A stretch of DNA of 10,601 bases, from the NCBI GenBank assembly GCA_009839585.1, contig VXPI01000362.1:1-10601 (forward strand), written 5' to 3'. A program made the position numbers and the translations under genes. Source of the stretch: Gammaproteobacteria bacterium (GTDB taxonomy: Bacteria > Pseudomonadota > Gammaproteobacteria > Arenicellales > Poriferihabitantaceae). The first letter of the stretch is position 1. Each line of letters opens with the position of its first letter. Below are positions 6,632 through 10,601 of the stretch, one piece after another. Under the pieces are notes generated by a model, which was not told where the DNA came from, searched no databases, and saw only the letters and a program-made list of their open reading frames with translations.

Positions 6632-7585
6632 TTATCCGGCAACCGCTACAAAAGCCCCGCCATTCTGGCGGGCAACTTCCCGCATCAATGCCGAGTACTG
6701 CTGATTTGTAACCGGTGTAAGCGGGTTAAAAAAGCCTATGCCATGAATTCGTGCCTGGCTTTTCTGGGTCTTGGGATCGGTATTGAGTCTCGATATCTGT
6801 TGAAGCGGGATATCGTAAGACCCTCCGGAATATTCATCCCCCATCACATAAATGGAAAGATCCTTTCGGTAACTTGAATAAGCCCTGAGCGCAGCCTTGA
6901 TACCGGGCACGGGATCACTATATGACATTGCAGCCCAGTTTTTTATCGCACGCAACACCGAAGTACGCCTCGCTGGCGAATCGGGTATCCATCTTCGTGC
7001 GTACGAGGATATCAAATGACTTCCACTGTCATTCATCACCTGAAAACCCTCTACCTCCGGATGAGCTTCCAAAAGGCTTTCCACCTGCGCCATGACTCGT
7101 GGCCAGATCTGCTGCATGCTGCCTGAAGTATCAATCACGAAAACAACATACTTTCGGTCAACCGGAATTCCTCCTACATTTTCGATCTTTGGCGACGGGG
7201 CGGGCGGCTTTTTCTCCTTGCTCGCCTGATTGATGCTCTCTTTGAGGACAGCGACGCGTTGTTCATGCTCGTTAATTCTGCGATCAACATCGCCAAGATT
7301 CTGCTCGGTTAGATTAATCATCTCCGTACCCAGTGCAATCCGTGTTTTTTCCACCGTAATCTGTTCCTGGATTTCACGAATTCGACTCATCGCTTCATCA
7401 CGCCTGGTCATCTCGGCGGCCAGTGCATCAAGCCGGGCAGTTGCTGCTTGTGCGTCATGCACTGAAGGGTCTGGACTGTCCTTGGCAAGCAAAACCAGTA
7501 ACACAATCGCGCCAAAGCCACAGGCAATAATGTCAAGAAACGATGTGCTTGTGAAGTTGTTTCTTCTTTGTCCCAGCTCGCTCAT
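6632..7585 (-). CDS. Membrane-anchored vWA protein 2 with ExbD/TolR-like transmembrane helix
   Basis: The ATG at 7585 overlaps the upstream stop as ATGA and gives 317 residues; an upstream in-frame start at 7642 lies inside the previous gene and is less likely. Residues 15-34 form one transmembrane helix starting SFLDIIACGFGAIVLLVLL. Asp18 sits where ExbD/TolR have their proton-binding Asp (FIDVM in ExbD). Residues about 44-124 are rich in charged heptads and probably form a coiled coil, followed by a Pro-rich linker (PPAPSPK). A vWA domain begins near 145 (YVVFVIDTSGSM) with metal-site residues Asp152, Ser154 and Ser156; the usual TDG motif is replaced by MGDE around Asp250. Predicted topology is a short cytoplasmic N-terminus with coiled coil and vWA outside. 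It is the last operon gene and a paralogue of the preceding one. Its ligand is unknown. Confidence 0.85.
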   Translation of the reverse strand: MSELGQRRNNFTSTSFLDIIACGFGAIVLLVLLAKDSPDPSVHDAQAATARLDALAAEMTRRDEAMSRIREIQEQITVEKTRIALGTEMINLTEQNLGDVDRRINEHEQRVAVLKESINQASKEKKPPAPSPKIENVGGIPVDRKYVVFVIDTSGSMQQIWPRVMAQVESLLEAHPEVEGFQVMNDSGSHLISSYARRWIPDSPARRTSVLRAIKNWAAMSYSDPVPGIKAALRAYSSYRKDLSIYVMGDEYSGGSYDIPLQQISRLNTDPKTQKSQARIHGIGFFNPLTPVTNQQYSALMREVARQNGGAFVAVAG

Positions 7586-8667
7586 GGCCAGCCTGCTCCC
7601 GGACTTGTTACGGTGCCGCCTGTGGAGGAAGCCAGCGTCCAATAAGCGTAAACCGCATAAGGGTCTCCCTCCAGTGGCATGAGTATGGTATTGACGGTTG
7701 CATTGGTGCTGTCATGATACAGGCTACGCGCGTCAGCAAACAACGCCAATCTGCATGAGCCTGAGATCGTGCTCTTGGATAATCCGATGGGGTTGCAGCC
7801 CAAACGGGCAAGCGTAGTCAGTGCTGGAGTTGGGCCCAAAGTGGGTAATCCATCGGTGATCAGGTAAATATTCGTGGGGTTAATGCCACGGCGGACAATA
7901 AACTCGATCGCACTGTGCAAATTGGTGGAACCATCCGGAACCAGATTCGACAGAGCCTTCATGGTTCTTCCGGCTTGTCTTCCGTCGTTCGGCTTGGTCC
8001 ACCGGTTACCAATCAGGAAATCCGCTTTCTTGGCATAGTGGACTATCATGTACTGACTGCCTTCAGGAACGCGCTCGACTAGCCATTTAACCGCCCTCAG
8101 CGTCCTTTGCCATTTTGGAGACTTGCGCTTGGTAGCGTCGTCCGATACCTGGGTTTTTACGATATCGATAATTCGAGAATCGGTCATGGAAGCACTGCGA
8201 TCGATCAGAATCAATATACGCCTCCCCTCAACTCGAATTCCGAGTAGATGATGTTGCGTTGGCCCCGGTGTTTCAACAACCGGCACTGGCTCCTCGCTAC
8301 TTGCGAGCCTGACCTCTTCCACAGCCTTCTCAAGAGCCTGTATTTCCGCCATTACCTGCTGGAGCTTCTTTTCCTTGCCCTCCTGTTCAGCCACCCGAAA
8401 GGCCATCCGGGCTTCTTGGTCATCCTTCTCTTCGGTTAATGCCCTGTATTCGGCAACCAGTTCTGCGCTCTCTCGTTCTATTGTGCTTTGCTGGGCGCGC
8501 AGTTCGGCAATATCACTATCCAGGTTGCCGTGATCTGTCTCTGCCTCCGAAACATTGGCGTGGTACTTGACCAACATGAAAATAAGTGTGACCGCACCAA
8601 GCCCACATGCCATTACATCCAGAAATGCCAGTCCAAAAGACGAGGTAAGTTGTCTATTCCTCGGCAT
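7582..8667 (-). CDS. Membrane-anchored vWA protein 1 with ExbD/TolR-like transmembrane helix
   Basis: The 361-residue protein starts at the ATG at 8667, 14 bases inside the end of the channel gene. Residues 14-34 form one transmembrane helix (AFLDVMACGLGAVTLIFMLV) with Asp17 placed like the proton-carrying Asp of ExbD/TolR. Residues about 46-122 are a strong coiled-coil candidate. A Pro-rich linker (EEPVPVVETPGP) leads to a vWA domain starting near 149 (RRILILIDRSASM) with a complete metal site: Asp156, Ser158, Ser160, Thr248 (DGSTN) and Asp272 (TDG). Such domains usually bind protein ligands through a Mg ion. The helix and general layout match the next gene, so the two arose by duplication, though the vWA parts have diverged. 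The context suggests it is a rod subunit of a TolQ/ExbB-type channel. No peptidoglycan-binding OmpA-like domain is present. Confidence 0.86.
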   Translation of the reverse strand: MPRNRQLTSSFGLAFLDVMACGLGAVTLIFMLVKYHANVSEAETDHGNLDSDIAELRAQQSTIERESAELVAEYRALTEEKDDQEARMAFRVAEQEGKEKKLQQVMAEIQALEKAVEEVRLASSEEPVPVVETPGPTQHHLLGIRVEGRRILILIDRSASMTDSRIIDIVKTQVSDDATKRKSPKWQRTLRAVKWLVERVPEGSQYMIVHYAKKADFLIGNRWTKPNDGRQAGRTMKALSNLVPDGSTNLHSAIEFIVRRGINPTNIYLITDGLPTLGPTPALTTLARLGCNPIGLSKSTISGSCRLALFADARSLYHDSTNATVNTILMPLEGDPYAVYAYWTLASSTGGTVTSPGAGWP

Positions 8668-9475
8668 CCGCCTTGCCTATGCGATTCAGTAAAAACTGTT
8701 CGCAGTAGGACCGAATTTCAGTAATCTGACTGTCCTGAATGCGTTGCAGTTGATGCAGGAAGAACATCAGGAATATGCTGATTATTAAAGCCACAAATGT
8801 GGAGTTGAAAGCAACACCGAGGCTGGACGCCATATTTGCGATGTCGCCTGAAAGTGCCTCATCAGCATGAGTCAGCGCTTCGCCAATACCCCTTACCGTA
8901 CCGATAAATCCAATTGAGGGAATCGCCCAGATCAGATAGCGTATCATTGCATTTTCGGATTCCATTTGATGGGCCAGCGCCTCTACGCCGGTGATGATTG
9001 CCTCTGAAGTATTGTGAACACTGCGGGTGATAATGAACCGCCTTATCGAAGCGCTCAGGACCTGAATCAAGGGCGTGGACTGGACCTTCTCCGGCAGTTG
9101 CTTGAGGGTATTGAAACTATCTTCCATTTGCTGGTTGATATTTTCCCTGGAATCCAGGGATTCGCCCCCGGAATGTGTATGCAGGAAGTCGATATCAAAC
9201 AAATGGCGGTTGCGAATAATTGACATTGACTTCTCGGCGATCAAGTACGTACCCCACAGCATCAGGATGATGCATATTTCCTGCTCCACATCCTTGAGAA
9301 TGACAGCCAGAGTTCGTACCGTCGACTGCCCTGCCTCTTGCGCCAGTGCCAGATCGGTCTCGGCTTGAGGCCATATCAATTCAAGATAGACAAGGTGAAC
9401 CACCACCGTGCTGATAGCAAGTGCCAAAAGACTGCCGAGTGGTACGATACGTTTGTATGATGATGCTGTAATCAC
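8654..9475 (-). CDS. MotA/TolQ/ExbB proton-channel family protein
   Basis: Proteins of this family form pentameric rings in the inner membrane that convert proton flow into motion of two central rod proteins. The 273-residue protein has likely transmembrane helices at about 12-34, 66-82, 180-201 and 216-241. The signature is in helix 3, IPSIGFIGTVRGIGEAL (compare TolQ APYIGLFGTVWGI), and helix 4, LGVAFNSTFVALIISIF. Thr193 and Thr226 fall where ExbB/TolQ have conserved pore threonines. The cytoplasmic part between helices 2 and 3 is about 100 residues, and there is no long C-terminal tail of the kind seen in ZorA. The start is the GTG at 9475; no in-frame ATG occurs before helix 2. The gene overlaps the first vWA gene by 14 bases, implying coupled synthesis of channel and rods. 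No separate ExbD/TolR or MotB gene is present. Confidence 0.87.
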   Translation of the reverse strand: MITASSYKRIVPLGSLLALAISTVVVHLVYLELIWPQAETDLALAQEAGQSTVRTLAVILKDVEQEICIILMLWGTYLIAEKSMSIIRNRHLFDIDFLHTHSGGESLDSRENINQQMEDSFNTLKQLPEKVQSTPLIQVLSASIRRFIITRSVHNTSEAIITGVEALAHQMESENAMIRYLIWAIPSIGFIGTVRGIGEALTHADEALSGDIANMASSLGVAFNSTFVALIISIFLMFFLHQLQRIQDSQITEIRSYCEQFLLNRIGKADAEE

Positions 9476-9524
9476 GACATATCTTCGCTGGGTATCATGA
9501 ATTTTAAGACCGGATTCTCGATTA

Positions 9525-9537
9525 CGGGATATTCCCG
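9525..9537 (-). other. Small hairpin in the 66-base gap before the channel gene
   Basis: CGGGA (9525-9529) and TCCCG (9533-9537) form a perfect 5-base stem with a 3-base loop, just after the stop codon of the 53-residue gene. It occupies the only real gap of the operon and could pause transcription or protect the downstream mRNA. It has no U-tract, so it is not a typical terminator. Confidence 0.3.
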
Positions 9538-9541
9538 AGGC

Positions 9542-9703
9542 TTAGATGTCGACCGGAAATGTTAATGGAGAATTCAGGCTTACGGAATAGGGTTTCTCAT
9601 CCTGTGCCGAGATTTTTTCATGATAGAAGAACCATGCTGAGGCAATAACCAGAGCCAGGCTCATCGAAAGACTTGCAACAATTATTTTTCGTGTTTGTTT
9701 CAT
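9542..9703 (-). CDS. Small single-span membrane protein (53 aa), unknown
   Basis: This short gene starts at the ATG at 9703, overlapping the stop of the SUMF1-fold gene as ATGA, and ends with TAA at 9544-9542. The product begins MKQTRKIIVASLSMSLALVI: a positively charged N-terminus, then a hydrophobic segment at about residues 7-27, then a roughly 26-residue tail ending in SLNSPLTFPVDI. It may be an inner-membrane single-span protein with the tail outside, or a small secreted protein if the segment is a signal peptide; the ASA at 21-23 could be a cleavage site, leaving about 30 residues. The four-base overlap and its place inside the operon argue that it is translated and belongs to the system. 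I do not recognise a family. It is short enough to be missed by gene callers. Confidence 0.7.
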   Translation of the reverse strand: MKQTRKIIVASLSMSLALVIASAWFFYHEKISAQDEKPYSVSLNSPLTFPVDI

Positions 9704-10601
9704 TGTTCCACACCATAAACATAACGCGCAACCCGGAATCCAACATCGTCCCGGGGCTCCGAGACTCCCTCGCGGAAACTTGATCGCATCTCACTTACTC
9801 TCGCGGTTCGAAAATTACTTCCCTTCACAACATGACTCGGTCCCCTCTGCAATCCCATCGGATCAACCCTGATTGTCCCGGATGCCGGTGGAGCCAAATG
9901 ATAGACATCATGCATCCATTCGCTGACATTGCCGGCCATGTCATGCAGGCCATTTATATCAGCGAGAAAAGACCCCACTGGTGATATTTCCGGGAAACCA
10001 TCATTGTAATCAGGGATAATTCTGGATAATACACCCTTGGCACTCTCATCAGCAAAATTGCCCGCTTTCTCCGGAATTTCAAGACTGTTTCCCCATAAGA
10101 AGCGAAACATTCTGGAACGACCAGCCAATCTCGCCAGCCACTCCCATTCAGCTTCTGAAATCAATCGATACCCGGTCGCTTGAGGGTTATGCCCAATGAC
10201 GTTACCCGATGCATCAAACTGATATACAGGGTCGAACTTTTCCTGATTGCTTAACCAGTTGCAAAATCTGGCAGCATCGACCCATGACAAATTGGTCTTG
10301 GGTAAAGATGGGCCAGGGGTTTTCTCGCCACTGAACTTGTCAAACTGCTGGTTGGTGACCTCTGTGACTCCCGCATAAAAGGGCTTTTCCAGAACAGTAC
10401 TACGTAAAAATTCATTGGCTCGTTGCCCCGGCTCGTCAGGCGGAGCACCCATGGTAAAACGAACCCCGTCTGGTTTGAACAGTTTCACCCTGATGCCAGT
10501 CGAACTTGTGGCTTGAGGCTTCGCCTCGGCAATACTTGCTTCTGCTTCCGTTTGCAGGGTTTTCTCAATCAATAACGGGAAACTCGCATCTGGCATAAAA
10601 C
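9700..10601 (-). CDS. SUMF1/formylglycine-generating-enzyme-fold protein, 5' end not certain
   Basis: The SUMF1 fold includes formylglycine-generating enzyme, EgtB, PvdO and many binding-only members. From the ATG at 10596 there are 298 residues, but the frame stays open to the window edge, so the protein may be longer. After a linker-like first 35 residues the hallmarks appear in order: FTMG (47-50), EVTNQQFDKF (79-88), LSWVDAARFCNWLS (103-116), GYRLISEAEWEWLARLAG (142-159), WGN (168-170), GLHDMAGNVSEW (216-227), KGSNFR (258-263) and VGFRVAR (285-291). The only cysteine is Cys112; the paired catalytic cysteines that formylglycine-generating enzymes carry in the C-terminal part are absent, as is an EgtB-like HxxxHE iron motif. 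It is therefore probably a binding or structural protein, not a sulfatase activator. The stop overlaps the 53-residue gene, placing it first of the visible operon. Confidence 0.85.
   Translation of the reverse strand, partial: FMPDASFPLLIEKTLQTEAEASIAEAKPQATSSTGIRVKLFKPDGVRFTMGAPPDEPGQRANEFLRSTVLEKPFYAGVTEVTNQQFDKFSGEKTPGPSLPKTNLSWVDAARFCNWLSNQEKFDPVYQFDASGNVIGHNPQATGYRLISEAEWEWLARLAGRSRMFRFLWGNSLEIPEKAGNFADESAKGVLSRIIPDYNDGFPEISPVGSFLADINGLHDMAGNVSEWMHDVYHLAPPASGTIRVDPMGLQRGPSHVVKGSNFRTARVSEMRSSFREGVSEPRDDVGFRVARYVYGVEQ

Noticed and set aside
7586..7642. Longer start of vWA protein 2 at 7642
   Set aside because: The extension lies inside the preceding gene and adds a basic stretch before the motif; the ATG at 7585 overlaps the upstream stop as ATGA, the pattern used elsewhere in this operon.
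9476..9541. Terminator splitting the operon before the channel gene
   Set aside because: The hairpin at 9525-9537 has a stem of only five bases and no U-tract, so it is unlikely to end transcription.
6632..10601. Zorya-type defence system
   Set aside because: The channel protein resembles the ZorA family only generally: it lacks the long cytoplasmic tail, the vWA proteins lack an OmpA-like peptidoglycan-binding domain as in ZorB, and no ZorC/D/E-like gene is visible.
9700..10601. Sulfatase-activating formylglycine-generating enzyme
   Set aside because: The catalytic cysteine pair is absent and there is no sulfatase gene nearby.
1..10601. tRNA, rRNA, CRISPR array or insertion sequence
   Set aside because: I saw no cloverleaf-like segments, spaced direct repeats or transposase motifs on either strand; this was judged by eye only.

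Overview
The window looks like a gammaproteobacterial chromosome segment beside the replication origin. The left edge holds the first 85 codons of dnaA on the minus strand. Upstream of it is an AT-rich stretch with consensus DnaA boxes, so oriC probably lies between about 257 and 480. In most gammaproteobacteria rpmH would follow, divergent from dnaA. Here there is no intact rpmH, only a 20-codon ORF with a good ribosome binding site that faintly resembles an rpmH start. The assignment to Gammaproteobacteria rests on the DnaA N-terminus and on general gene style, and is an inference.

From about 760 to 6560 the DNA reads as an accessory patchwork. It starts with a badly decayed Fic-family gene (762-1883, minus) that has a nonsense codon, at least two deletions with frame changes, and an in-frame loss of the catalytic Fic motif. 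Next comes a divergent pair: a Rieske non-heme iron oxygenase of the quaternary-ammonium type (1940-3133, minus) and a 651-residue FMN/4Fe-4S/FAD oxidoreductase of the N-methylproline/dimethylglycine demethylase type (3251-5206, plus). Together they suggest stepwise N-demethylation of a betaine. An internal fragment of a cysteine desulfurase gene (about 5237-5776) has lost both ends. A Phd/YefM-VapC (FitB-like) toxin-antitoxin pair follows (5791-6479, minus), with a clear promoter and a palindromic candidate operator.

From 6632 to the right edge there is one tightly packed minus-strand operon. In transcription order it encodes a SUMF1/FGE-fold protein (5' end outside the window), a 53-residue single-span membrane protein, a TolQ/ExbB/MotA-type proton-channel protein, and two paralogous von Willebrand A (vWA) proteins. 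The genes overlap by 4, 14 and 4 bases, except for one 66-base gap. Each vWA protein begins with a single transmembrane helix carrying a Phe-Leu-Asp-(Val/Ile) motif like the proton-binding Asp of ExbD/TolR, then a coiled coil, then a vWA domain with a DxSxS metal site. My reading is an energised stator-like machine in which two different vWA proteins replace the ExbD/TolR or MotB rods, with a SUMF1-fold partner. I do not know a named system with this composition, and it is the most interesting content of the window.
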